Source: Prorocentrum cordatum
Lineage: Eukaryota > Sar > Dinophyceae > Prorocentrales > Prorocentraceae
Direction: 5' to 3'
DNA: 64,000 nucleotides
NCBI GenBank assembly: GCA_963575745.1
Contig: CAUYUJ010000677.1
Span: 46,738-110,737, forward strand
Every line of letters starts with the position of its first letter. The first letter of the stretch is position 1. Position numbers and translations under genes: made by a program. Under the pieces are notes generated by a model. The model searched no databases. It saw nothing but the letters and a program-made list of their open reading frames with translations, and was not told the DNA's origin. Positions 1 to 11,559 of the stretch are shown here, piece by piece.

Positions 1-2
1 TG

Positions 3-420
<418 letters not shown>

Positions 421-519
421 CAGGAGGCAGGAGGCAGGGGGGAGCAAGAGGAGGGGGAAGGCGGAGGGAGGAGGAGGCGGCGACAGGCGCGCTCTCGCGC
501 GCGGCGCGCGTCGGGGGGG

Positions 520-745
520 GGGGGGCCTCAGCGGGCCCTTTGGCGGCCTTCCGAGGTCTCGGCGGCCCTTTGGCGGCTTTTCGCTGGCCCCTCGGCGGCT
601 CTTCGGCGGCCCTCTGGCGGCCCTCCGGCGGCCCTTTGATGGCCTTTCGCTGACCCTTCCGGCGGCCCCCTCGGCGGCCCTTCGCCGGCCCTTCGCTGGC
701 CCTTCGGCGGCCCTTCGCTGGCCCTTCGGCCTCCCGGGGCCGGCT
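520..745 (+). repeat. GC-rich minisatellite of GGCGGCCCTTCG type
   Basis: Degenerate tandem copies of a unit like GGCGGCCCTTCGCTGGCCC, about 12-20 bp long. The ORFs that cross it on both strands are compositional. Confidence 0.85.
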
Positions 746-1744
746 GGCTTCGGCGGCGCCCGGCGACGCGCGCGAGGGCGGCGCGGCGGGGCGGCCCCGC
801 GGGAAGGCCGTCGCCACCTGCGCCGAGTTCGGGCCGGCGGCGTGCCCCGCGGGCACGGCGCTGCGGCGCGGCTCTCGGAGGAGGAACGGGTAGCGATACG
901 GCTGCCCTTCGGCCGTCGTCCCCTTGTTGTCGGCCTCCTGGAGGGCCCTCGTTCGTCGCCATCGCCGGATTCGCTTCGACGTCCTGGTCGGAACGCGCCC
1001 CAGAAGAGGTCCGGGGAGTAGCGGTATGGGTACCCTGTGGTTTCCCCAGGCTCGGAGGCCCGGGAATGCCACGGCGCCGTGTGCAGCGCTGCCGACACGG
1101 GCGCTCGGAGTCTCAAGCGGTGGCGAGGCGTCCTGATTTGCCGATAGGCCCGCCAGATAATGTTCTAATAATTTGTTGTGGTCTGCACGGGATGTCTTTG
1201 TAGAGTATTTCTGGCTGAGACAGTCTTGTTATAGCACATCGGCTTTGTGTTCTGAGGACATTGCTTTGGTTAGAGCACGATCGGCGAAAGCACGACCGGC
1301 GAACATATCTGTATCCGCGCTCTCGCGGTCTGGATTCCAGGGCGCGATCCCGCGGATACGCGGTCGCACGGATACGTTCCGTTTGGGGCATCCGCGAAAC
1401 ATGCACCCCGGATCCACGGGGTCGCGGCCCAGGGGCCTGGCCCGCGAGGCCGCGGATACGATTTTTTTCGCCTGCGAGGAAAGAAGTGGGGGGACGAGGT
1501 CTGTACCCGGACCTCCGACGACATGATGTTTATATGGCGGTTTTTTTTCCTTCATTTTCTTCCTCCTGGGGCCGCTTTCGGGCTCCATGAAGCATGGATC
1601 CGGGACGCAAAGCTGCCTCGGGGAAGGGGTCGGGAATTCTAATTATAAATGATCCGGGGCTCGGGGCCCACGGGCCCCCTGCCCCCTCCAGATGGGATGG
1701 GTCTCAGGGTCCCTCGGGGGCCCCCCCCCATATGGGTGGGGGGG
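746..1744. other. Non-coding stretch, no gene seen
   Basis: No reading frame here resembles a known protein. It holds one copy of the dispersed TCGTCGCCACGGCTGG repeat (945-1050) and degenerate CGCGGATACG-like motifs at about 1300-1470. Confidence 0.6.
945..1050 (+). repeat. Dispersed repeat R1, copy 1
   Basis: Shares the order 'TCGTCGCCA-CGCCGGATTCG ... CCTGGTCGGAACGC ... GGTCCGGGGAGTAGCGGTA ... TTTCCCCAGG' with segments near 2520, 10976, 19967, 21566 and 41236. The closest match is the copy at 19967, which also ends in TTTCCCCAGG. No tRNA-like A or B box is clear. Confidence 0.75.
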
Positions 1745-2929
<1,185 letters not shown>

Positions 2930-3204
2930 TTACGCGACGGTTTTATTCTCAGCCGCCGAGAGCGCAACCCATGGCGCAACCGGTAGGAGACTGTTTTTTT
3001 CTCGGCCGCTGAGGGCCCGAGACGGTTTCATTCTCAGCCGCCGAGGGCACAACCTATGGCGCAACCGATAGGAGACGGTTTTATTCTCGGCCGCCGAGGG
3101 CGCAACCTATGGCGCAACCGATCGGAGGCGGTCTTATTCTCGGCCGCCGAGGGCGCAACCTATGTCGCAACCGATAGGAGACAGCTTTATTCTCGGCCGC
3201 CGAG
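2930..3204 (+). repeat. 53-bp satellite, left part (about 5 units)
   Basis: The unit reads GGCGCAACCTATGGCGCAAC, then CGATAGGAGACGGTTTTATT, then CTCGGCCGCCGAG. The spacing of 53 bp is measured between successive AACCTATGG motifs (3051 and 3104). CTCGG-CCG-CCGAG can form a small hairpin. The same satellite resumes at 9365 in phase, so the array was split by the LINE between them. Confidence 0.95.
3189..3204 (+). other. Target-site duplication of LINE-A, left copy
   Basis: The 16 bp ATTCTCGGCCGCCGAG before the element recur exactly at 9365-9380 after it. Because the motif is part of the 53-bp satellite, the duplication and the natural repeat cannot be fully separated, but the satellite phase is consistent with insertion plus a 16-bp duplication. 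Confidence 0.8.
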
Positions 3205-3206
3205 AT

Positions 3207-3228
3207 TCCGTAGCCATTTTGGCTCAAG
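3207..3228 (+). other. Genomic dinoflagellate spliced-leader (DinoSL) sequence
   Basis: The 22 nt run from TCCGTAGCC through ATTTTGGCTCAAG and match the dinoflagellate spliced leader exactly, with T at the variable first position. In these organisms the leader is normally added to mRNA by trans-splicing and is absent from protein-gene loci. It lies two bases inside the LINE-A border, so it marks the 5' end of a retro-copied, trans-spliced transcript. It is not followed by a splice donor GT, so it is not an SL RNA gene. Confidence 0.95.
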
Positions 3229-3368
3229 ACCATGCCTCCCTCCGCGGAGGACACGGATACCGCTAGTCCGCGGCTCGCCCATCAAAGTTTCTCTGCTGGC
3301 ACCACTGTGTTCGGCAAACTCGCTCGACACCTGTGTCTGCTGACCGTACTCGCCTGTGTGCCGTTGCC

Positions 3369-4321
3369 ATGGCAGGGTACTGGAAGTGCAGCTGCGGTGA
3401 GTTCAATACCAAGGGCCGTCGGACGTGCAACAACTGTGGAGAGGCCAAGCCACCGCCTCGTCCTTGGAACGGCGGGCCGAAAGGAGCTGATTTCTGGATG
3501 CAGCGCAAAAAGGGGCTGGTTTCAAGCAGAGCGTATGGAAGCCATGGGCCAAGCAAGGAGGAGCCCCGCTGGCACAACGGCCGCAGCCTGCCGCAGGGGC
3601 TACCCTCACACCGAGCGACGTCAAGGAGTGGTCGGAGTTTCCCGCTGACGTCTACGAGAAGACGAAGAATGCCTTGTCTCACTCGGCAAGGCAGAAGGTT
3701 GAGTACGCCAGGCGGGCTGCTGCTGCTGGGCTGCTGGGCGCTGCCGGTCGTGAAGCTCCTCAAGCTGTCGACAAGGCCGCCAGGGCCCTCCAGAACGCGA
3801 AGGACCGCTTGGCAAGCAACAAGGACAAGGCTCTCAGGATGCTGGAGGCGGTTGCTACCTCGGAGGCTGACGTGGCTAAGCTGGAGAATGAGCTGGAGGC
3901 GGCGAAGCAGGACGCGGCGAGGCTGTACGGTGCGTGCGCACCCGCAGCTGGCGCGTTCACGGCGCCGCAGCTCAAGGCCAAGCTCGGAGAGATCCCCACG
4001 GAGGGCATCTCGCTCGCGGAGTTCCTCAAGTCCCTCCAAGCAGCGGTCGATGAGCTCGACAGCGCCAGCAGGCCAACCGAGCCGCAGCAGCATGGGCCGC
4101 CTGCTGGTCAGGAGCCAGCCCCTGAGGGTGGCGAAGCGGCAGCTGCAGAGGGCGGCCCAGCGCATGGGACCACGCCCGACGAGGCTTTCGACGCTTTCAT
4201 GGCTGGCGATGATCCTCGTGGCCTGCTGGGCTCCTGCCAGGAGGAGGGCGAACGCAAGAGGCTTGCCGAGGCCATGGGTACCATCCGCACAGCCAAGCGC
4301 TCCAAGACGGCAGGCGGGTAG
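3369..4321 (+). pseudogene. LINE-A ORF1: RanBP2-like zinc finger plus coiled-coil protein, frameshifted
   Basis: The chosen start is the ATG at 3369, because the zinc finger begins a few residues later: W5, C7, C9, N13, C20, C23, a RanBP2-like W-C-C-N-C-C arrangement with a shortened first CxC spacing. The frame is lost in an A5G4 run at about 3508-3516. The next frame continues sensibly (FKQSVWKPWAKQGG..., LTPSDVKEWSEFPADVYEK...) to the TAG at 4319-4321. This second part is Ala/Lys/Glu-rich with a probable coiled coil (about 3790-3930) and a KRSK basic end. By analogy with other LINEs it would be the RNA-binding ORF1 protein. An ATG at 3232, just after the spliced leader, opens a 138-codon frame out of register with ORF1 and could act as an upstream ORF. 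Confidence 0.8.
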
Positions 4322-7300
4322 CTCTGCCAAGAGGCGCTGGTGGACGGCGCTCACCATCAACGCCAATGCCTGCAGCAGGTTTGAGGCTTTGCTCGGCGAG
4401 TACCGGGTGCGCAACGCTGACTTGATTGCGGTGCAGGAGACTCGCCTCTCCGACTTTCGGTGCGCTGAGGCGACCGACAAGCTCAAGAAGCAGGGCTGGC
4501 ATGCCCCCGCGTGCCCCGCAGTGGGTACGGGCCCTGGCCTTCACGGCCATGGAGGGCTGCTGCAGCTCGCGCCGCGTGCGCATGGCCTCGGCGCCTTTGA
4601 GATAAAGAACGGCTTCGAGCTCTTCCCTGGCAGGGCCTCGGTCGCCCACTTCGCTGGCATTGTGCCTGGCGGAGTTGCCTGGTTCAACGTTTACCTCAAG
4701 GACAGCGAGGGCATGTCCGACTTCAACTACCAGGTGCTGCAGGCCGTCTACCGCGCGGCTAAGCAGGTCGCCGAGCCCATCATCATCGGCGGGGACTTCA
4801 ACCTGGAGCCGCAGGAGTTGGCGGCGTCATGTTTCCTCAACGCGCTCAAGCTCAAGGTGGTCGCCCCTGGCGAGGGCACCTGCCGCCCTGGGGGGCGCAT
4901 CATCGACAACTGGGTCATCGGCACTACTTTCGGCGCAGCGGAGGCCAAAGTGCTGCGCGGCTGGAACCTAGCGCCGCATTTTCCTGTCCAGCTGAGGGTC
5001 GACGGCAGCACCTTCGCCAGGAAGATGCAAATCATGGAGATCCCTAAGCGCTTGCCCTGCCCGCTGCCGACCGCGTGCTGCAGCAGGGGCCACTCAGTTC
5101 CCTGGGGGGCCACTCGGCAAGCCAGGCAGGCCACGAGTTCGCTCTCCTCGCGCTGGCAGCTTTTCGTCCACCAGGCCGAGCGGAACATTATCGACGCCGT
5201 CGGCCTGGCTCACGAGTACGACGACTACGCAGGCCGCGCCGCCAGGCCACGCCTCAAGATGGCCAAGGTTGCGGTACCCAGCCCGCCACGTATCCCTAAG
5301 TGCTCCAAGGCCGCATCCTGGCACAAGAGGGTGGCAATCGCGATCAAGGATTGCGCGCAGGTCGACTTTCCCCTTCGTCGGCTTCGAGCGCTGCGGGTTC
5401 TCAGCAAGATGAAGGGCGACGACCTGGTTCTGGCCACCGACCAGCACACATTGAACACGATCACCATCTTCGCTACCTTGGCAGAGGCCGCGCCTTCCCT
5501 GGACATCGGCACGCTGCAGGGCATCGCTGCTTACGTCAACGCGGCTGCCGACAAGATGGTCCAGAAGGAGGCTGACGCGAGGCAGTCGAGCTACAACGAC
5601 TGGGTGATTGACAATCACACTAGAGGCACGGGGGCCCTCCATGCTCTTACCAAACCTCCACAAGGCTGGGCGCCTCGCCCTGCGGGAGCGTCTCCTGACG
5701 GCTCTCCTCCTACCCTCCAGGAGACGGTTACCGCCTTGGTGAAGGAATGGTCTGGGCACTGGGGCTTGGGGGGCCCCACCTCCTCCTGCGCCAGTCCCCA
5801 GGAAGCCCGCGTTGACTGGCCAGATGAGCTTGGCGAGAGGCCGCCTAGGCCCACAGTCGAGGAAGTCAGGAAGGTGATCAGCAGCTTCAAGGGGGCCACG
5901 GGTGCGTCCTTCGACTCGCTCAGGCCCAGGGAGCTGCAGCTGATGGACGACGAAGGCATCGAGGCCATGATCGACCTGATTGACGTGATTGAGCAGAGGT
6001 GCGAGTGGCCCGATTTCGTCACCAAGATGGCCTTCGCCCCCAAGACGGACGGAGGACTTCGCCCCATCGCGCTGCTGGGGGCTCTCGTGCGCATGCACGG
6101 AAGGTTGCGGCGGCCAGTCGCGAAGAAGTGGGAGCGACAGCATGACCGGCCCTACTTGTGGGCAGCCCCGGCATGAGCTGCTACAGAGCCGTGTGGCAAC
6201 AGCAGGCCAGGGCCGAGTGGGTCCACATGATGGGCGCGCTCTACGAGCAGCGCGACTGGGCCTCGGCTTCGACCCTCCTCGACCTCTGGAAGGCTTCCGA
6301 GCAGATTCTACACGGCCAGGTCCTGCAGGCATGCCAGGCCCACAACTTCCCGCTCTGGCTGGCCAAGTAGCAGATCAACCTGTACAGGTTGCCCCGCGCA
6401 GTCTGCCTGGAGGGTTGCTGCTCAGACGAGCTGGTGGTGATGCAGACGGTGCTGGCAGGCGACGCGTTCGCCGCTACTTTCATGAAGGTGATGCTCCTCA
6501 CTCCATTGGACACGATGGCGATCAAGCATCGCGCTGTGGTTCCCGCAGTAGTCGTGGACGACCTGGTGATGCAGCGCTGGGGCGGGGCCAGCAAAGTCGA
6601 GAAGGACCTGATTGCCAGCGCCAAGCTCTTGGTCAAGGAGCTAAGCAAGGTGAAGCTCAAGGTCGCGACGAAGAAGTCCAGGATCCTCGCGAGCAGTGCC
6701 AAGCTGAGGAAAGGGCTCCAGGCCAAGCTCATCGAGGCTTGCGGTGCTGTTGCAGTGTCGAATGCACGCAACCTTGGAGTCGACCATGCTGAAGGTGGGC
6801 GGCGTGCCAGTGCGGTGCGGAAGCTGCGCGTGGCCAGCGCCAAGGCGCGGCTCCCTCGCATCGAACGACCTCTGGGGCTACGGCGAGGCCGAGCCGCAGC
6901 GGCTAAAGTCGCGTTCGCAGGCCTTATGCCCAGCATCATGTATGGAGTTTCGTGCGCTGGGATGTCTGACAGCGAGCTCAAGCACACCAGGGCGCTGGTA
7001 GTCCGGGCCATAGAGCCAGGACCGCAGGGCAAGTCCACCACTGGTTGCCTCGTCTTCGGCGGGCCGAGCGACGTCGACCCGATGTATGGCGCGACCTTGG
7101 CGCCTGTTTGCACCCTCGCACGTGCGCTATGGGAAGGCTGAATCCCTGCAAGTGTGCTCAAGTCGACTTTCGACGGCTTCGCGAGGCACGTACGCACATG
7201 GAGCGAGGTCCGAGGGCCAATCTCTGCGGCAGCCCTGACGCTAAGGCGCGTAGGCTACGACGTGCGCAGCTTCGACCAGTGGCTCAGGCACAACACTTGC

Positions 7301-9259
7301 GAGGCCATAAACATCGCATGCTCTTCGCCATGGTACATCAAGCAGGTGCTACGCAAGGACGTGCAGGCCTGGCAGCAGCGACAGCTAGCGGCTGACACGC
7401 ACGAGGGCATCATCAACGGCGCCTTCGTCCCACATTTGCGCAGGTGGCTCAGCACAGGCAAAGCCTCCACTGCTTAGGGCCGCAGGTGGAAGCCGCTGGA
7501 CGAACAGCAGGGGCTACATGAGGTCGCTACTGGTGCACGGGCAGTGGCTCAACCAGCGACGGTGCGAAGCAGCGCCGCGACTCGCTCCTACGCCGTATTG
7601 TGCGCTACATCCGAACGCTCTGGGCACCCTGTGGCGCCGTCACCTGGAGTGCTGCGAGAGTTGGCCGAGCTTCGAGATACCAGAGGAGCTGGTAAGGTTC
7701 AAGCAGTTCGAGTCCAGTGTCACTATCAAGATGCTGTTCGAGCGGCTCCTGCTGCCCGGGCCCAGCCACGACTGGCGCCCCCCGCAGGACGACCTGCTCC
7801 AGGGGCTGCGGTGGATCAAAGGAGATGCTGGCCCGTTCACCAGCACCGAAGTGTTTGCCGACGGATGCTGCTACGAGGCTGGCCCTTCGCTGGCGATGGC
7901 AGGGTGCGCAGTGGTCGAGCTACCGCCTGGGCCAGAAGGAGAAGACCAAGGCAGGGGATCTTGCGTCAAAGCCATGGGCGCCCCTTTACCTCGGCCGATC
8001 CAGTCGATCGACGGAGCCGAGCTGCTCGCGCTCCATGCAATACTCAGGCACTCGCTCCCTCCCATCGCGGCCCACTTCGACGCCGACTACGTGGTCAAGA
8101 GCTCGACGGAGAGAGGACGCGAGGCCACTACCTCACATGAGTCCGCCTGGGGGGAGATCTGGCGCAGGATTTGGCAGGCGCTGGACGACTTCGGCGACCT
8201 CAGCAGCGACGGTCTCACGGTGCGGAAGGTCAAGGGCCACGCGTCCTTCAAGGAGGTGGACGAGGGCAAGATCACGCTACGACGTCGGCGGGGCAACTAC
8301 GAAACTGACCGCGCGGCGAAGTTCGTCACGGACCACATCCGAGCGCCAGAGCAGGCGCGTGAGGCCAGAAGTACCAGGGCGCCCACTTTGGACGGCGCGG
8401 TCCTCTGGGTATCGCAGGCTGGCGCCGAAGCTGCTGACCTCAGGATGGACTTTCGCGACAAGTACAGGGAGCCTGAGACCAAGGGCCCCAGGCTTTACAT
8501 CGCCAAGCACGAGCTTGTCAAGATCGCGGGCGGAGCCGAGGGCGTCCAGGCGCTCCAGTGCCTGCGGTGCCTGCGGTCGGCCTTCACCGACATCTCGACC
8601 AAGAACCTCCCAAGGCAGAGCTGCGTGCCGAAGGCCTTTGCTCCTGGCGCCTACACCAGCGGGGGCAAGAAGCGGCCGAGTGCCTCTGCCCTGGCGCATG
8701 CTGGCGCCGCCGCAGTGGCGGTAGCAGCAGCGCGCCGATTCGTGGAGGACGAGAGCCAGCCCACCCACGACAGTGGGGGGGCGAGCAGCAGCGTGGCGGG
8801 CCCCTCCCTCGTACAGCATCGTGGCGGGAGCCAGAGCCTGGGATCCGACGGCGACGGCGACCTGCGTGCTGACGAGGTGCAGCCGTTGGAGAGCCCCCCC
8901 CTTTTCAGCGTCGTGGCGAAAGCCAGATTCTGGGATCCGTCGGTGACGGTGGCCTGCGTGCTGACGGGGAGCTGCCGACGGCAGGCGACGGGGGCGCTGT
9001 GGCCCAGCCTGCTGCGCCGCCGCCTAGCGGCTCTGGCGCGCTCGACGCGGATGGAGGCGGCCACGACCTTCGCACGTACTTCGGGTACCGTGTCTGCCTG
9101 AGGTGCTTCCAGCACGCGAAGGAGGTGAAAAAGGGCAAGCACAGGGGGCTCGGCATGGCCTGCGTCCCAGCGCTGAAGCCCAGCGCCCAGGCCGAACGCA
9201 GAAGGAAGGCTGATAAGATAATGAGAGGAGTGGCTCCTTCGGGGAGGCCACTCGCGTAA
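4322..9259 (+). pseudogene. LINE-A ORF2: APE endonuclease, reverse transcriptase, RNase H; multiply disrupted
   Basis: The endonuclease (about 4335-5010) shows VQET, GGDFN and an HFPV end, the usual Glu/Asp-Asn/His metal and catalytic positions. The RT begins with FKGATGASFDSLRPREL and KTDGGLRPIALL (about 5880-6080). Motif A is probably LLDLWKASE (about 6270-6300) and motif C is VVVDDL (about 6550). A C/H motif at about 7545-7670 precedes RNase H (FADGCC, DGAELLAL, HFDADYVV, KVKGHAS, NYETDRAAK; about 7850-8330). Further cysteine motifs follow (LQCLRC at about 8557; VCLRCFQHAKEVKKGKHRGL at about 9092). Breaks: frameshift near 6160, TAG 6368-6370, TGA 7139-7141, frameshift near 7465-7480, and a 92-bp duplication near 8818-8990. 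No ATG lies close to the ORF1 stop in this frame, which is +1 to ORF1. Confidence 0.88.
8818..8990 (+). repeat. 92-bp tandem duplication within LINE-A ORF2
   Basis: TCGTGGCGGGAGCCAGAGCC and TCGTGGCGAAAGCCAGATTC begin two diverged copies whose GGATCC sites lie at 8841 and 8933. The first copy reads SQSLGSDGDGDLRADE in one frame. The second reads SQILGSVGDGGLRADGE in the frame that continues into the terminal zinc motif. Since 92 is not a multiple of 3, the duplication itself explains this frame change. Confidence 0.88.
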
Positions 9260-9364
9260 TGATGTCGCGGCGGGCGGTCTCCAGAGGCGGCCAACAGGGC
9301 TGCCGTGTGGCCCGCGGCGCAGAAGCTGGACGTGCGCGCTGCGCGCACTCAGGCTGCTGAGTAA

Positions 9365-9838
9365 ATTCTCGGCCGCCGAGGGCGCAACCTATGGCGCAAC
9401 CGATAGGGGGCGGTTTTATTCACGGGCGCCGAGGGCGCAACCTATGGCGCAACCGATAGGAGATGGTTTTAATCTCGGCCGCCGAGGGCGCAACCCATGG
9501 CGCAACCGATAGGAGACGGGTTGATTCTCAGTCGCCGAGGGCGCAACCCATGGCGCAACCGATAGGAGACGGTTTCATTCTCGGCCTCCGAGGGCGCAAC
9601 CTATGGCACACCCGATAGGAGACGGTCTCATTCCCACCCGCCGAGGGCGCAGTTTCTGGCACAGCCGATAAGAGATGGTTTTATTCTCAGTGGCGCAACC
9701 GATCGGAGACGTCTTCGTTCTCGGCCGCTGAGGGCGCAGCCTATAACGCAACCGATAGGGAACGGTCTTATTCTCTGCCGCCGAGGGCGCAACCTATGGC
9801 GCAACCGATAGGAAACGGTCCTATTCTCGGCCGCCGAG
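9365..9838 (+). repeat. 53-bp satellite, right part (about 9 units)
   Basis: The same unit as at 2930-3204, resuming directly after LINE-A. Units differ by scattered substitutions, and one is shortened near 9690. Together the two parts make about 14 units. The ATG GCG CAA CCG of each unit gives MAQPIG-type ORFs that are not considered genes. Confidence 0.95.
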
Positions 9839-10336
9839 GTGCCAGGAGAAGGGGGGTGAGCAGGAGGAGGAAGAGTAGAAACGAGGACGAGGTCCTAGAC
9901 GAGGACGACGAGGAGGAGCTGGAGCAGGAGGAAGGCGAGGAGGGAGGAGGACGAGGAGGACGACGAAAACGATCAGGATGGGGAGGAAGACGGACAGGAA
10001 TACGAGTAGTACGAGGACGAAGTGTGGGCATTCGAATGTTCGTGGGGCTACGCCCGATTTATGCTCGCCGTTTGGGCTGGCGGTGGGGCCTGGGCGGCGA
10101 GCAGTCTTGTGATTTTTGTTTGGGGGACTTTTCTGGGGTCCACCTCGCAGATCCGTTCGACTCCTGTTCGACTTTTGGTTCGAGTCTAGTTCGACTCCAG
10201 CTCGACTCAAGTTCGACTCTAGCTCGACTCAGGGGTGACCCAAGTCAGCGGGCGTTCGACGCAGCGTCGGCGCACGAGTCGAGCGAGCGGCTCTCCAGGA
10301 AGGTCTCCAGAACGAGCTTCCAAGGAAAGAAGATGC
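9839..10336. other. Purine-rich tract and TTCGACTC repeats, no gene
   Basis: 9845-10015 is GGA/GAC-like degenerate purine sequence. 10155-10235 repeats TTCGACTC-like motifs about every 10-12 bp; some resemble a tRNA B box, but no cloverleaf can be drawn. Confidence 0.6.
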
Positions 10337-10500
10337 ACCCCTCCTCCTCCTCCTCCTCCTCCTCCTCCTCCTCCTCCTCCTCCTCCTCCTCCTCCCCCTT
10401 CTCCTCCTCCTCCTCCTCCTCCTCCTCCTCCTCCTCCTCCTCCTCCTCCTCCTTTCTCCTTCTCCTCCTCCTCCTCCTCCTCCTCCTCCTCCTCCTCCTC
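10337..10500 (+). repeat. (TCC)n microsatellite
   Basis: TCC/CTC triplets with a few T interruptions (near 10400 and 10455). Confidence 0.96.
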
Positions 10501-11403
10501 AGAGGGCACGGGACTTCGGATCGCGTCGACCTCTTGCGCCACCAGTCTCCGAGAGTTTGCTCCCCGGAGTGGGGCCGTTTTTGGGATGAGGGAGGGCACT
10601 CAGATGCACCCCTTGCACCAGCGTCGAGGATGGAAGCCCCCTCCCTTAGCGTAGGTCTCCGAGTTTGGCCCCGACTTTTTGGTCCAGTCGACCCCCCCAC
10701 AAAGTCTGGGACCTGGGTCGCCAATAGCCCGCGCTGGAGATGTGCGGCCCGCACGGGGGCTTCAAGACCAGCCGTGGTGTTGGAAGGGTACCCTTTTTGG
10801 TGTACCTTTCGTGCCCTTCGCGCCTGGGATCCCCCCTTGGAGTGCCATTCGTTGGGGGCATCCCCACATGGGGCCTTGGGCCTTCGGCGACGGGGCTCTT
10901 GGCCTCGAGCCCTGCTCTGGTGGCCGATCTCCCGTGCCCCTCCCTCGCGCTCGCCCTCTCGAGGGCTGCTGGGGAGCCCTCGTCGCCACGGCTGGACGCG
11001 CCTTGAGATCCGGGCCAGAGCGCACCACCCCTGGAGAGGTCCAGGGACCACCCCTGGGGAGGTCCAGCGAGTACGGTCGGGAATTCGGTGCGACACGACA
11101 CCTGCTCCGTGGTCCCGAGACGTCCACGTGCCGAGCTTTTCCGAGCTTCCGTCCGGCGGATCAGAGCGACACGCCATCCGCTTGCAGGGCACAGCGCGCC
11201 GCCGAGGCCGCCGCCGCCACACGCTATACAAAACCGTTAGCGGTACCAGCATCTTGCTTTCCCTCCAGGCACTTGCTGTGCGCCGCGCGCCAACTGCACC
11301 GCGCTCGCCGGCGCGTGCCCCGCTGGCTCCAGCCTGAGGAGTGACGCCGCGCAGGCTGGGGATGGGTTGCGCTTCAGGATTGCTCACGAGGGGCCCAGCA
11401 GGG
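10501..11403. other. Non-coding stretch with two dispersed repeats
   Basis: No supported gene. A copy of repeat R1 lies at about 10976-11076 (CTCGTCGCCACGGCTGGACG), with an internal doubling of the ACCACCCCTGG(A/G)GAGGTCCAG part. A copy of hairpin repeat R2 lies at about 11163-11232. Confidence 0.6.
11163..11232 (+). repeat. Dispersed hairpin repeat R2, copy 1 (diverged)
   Basis: Reads AGAGCGACACGCCATCCGCT ... GGGCACAGCG ... GCCGCCGCCGCCACACGCTA. It aligns with 26453-26541 and 54884-54968, but the hairpin arms are damaged in this copy. Confidence 0.7.
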
Positions 11404-11553
11404 AGGGAGGGAAGGAGGAGGAGGAGGAGGAGGAGGAGGAGGAGGAGGAGGAGGGGAGGAGGAGGAGGAGGAGGGAGGGGGAGGAGGAGGAGGAGGAGGA
11501 GGAGGAGGGAGGAGGAGGAGGAGGAGGAGGAGGAGGAAGAGGAGGAGGAGGAG
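11404..11553 (+). repeat. (GGA)n microsatellite
   Basis: GGA/GAG triplets, slightly imperfect, directly before the LINE-D fragment. Confidence 0.96.
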
Positions 11554-11559
11554 CCTCGC

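Larger units (their letters stand above)
3205..9364 (+). mobile_element. LINE-A: nearly full-length non-LTR retrotransposon
   Basis: A 6.16-kb element with a spliced-leader sequence at its 5' end (3207-3228). A leader of about 140 nt is followed by ORF1 (zinc finger and coiled coil, 3369-4321) and ORF2 (endonuclease, RT, RNase H, zinc motifs, to 9259). A 105-nt 3' UTR ends ...GCTGCTGAGTAA, without a real poly(A) tail. It lies inside a 53-bp satellite with 16-bp direct repeats at the borders. The copy is dead: ORF1 has one frameshift, and ORF2 has at least two frameshifts, two in-frame stops and a frame-shifting 92-bp duplication. The 5' end is not truncated, which is unusual for a LINE and suggests full-length reverse transcription of a trans-spliced RNA. 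Confidence 0.92.

Noticed and set aside
3207-3228. SL RNA gene
   Set aside because: An SL RNA gene needs a splice donor GT right after the leader and a downstream structured intron. Here the leader is followed by ACCATGCC and the LINE leader.
6368-7141. Alternative genetic code or readthrough to explain TAG 6368 and TGA 7139 in LINE-A
   Set aside because: The same element also has frameshifts and a disruptive duplication, so ordinary decay is simpler.
10155-10235. GGTTCGAGTC motif as a tRNA T-arm
   Set aside because: It is one of many tandem TTCGACTC copies, and no acceptor, D-arm or anticodon arm can be paired around it.
9796-11337. 513-codon frame starting MAQPIGNG
   Set aside because: It starts in a satellite unit and runs through purine and TCC repeats. 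The same MAQPIG start occurs in other satellite units.
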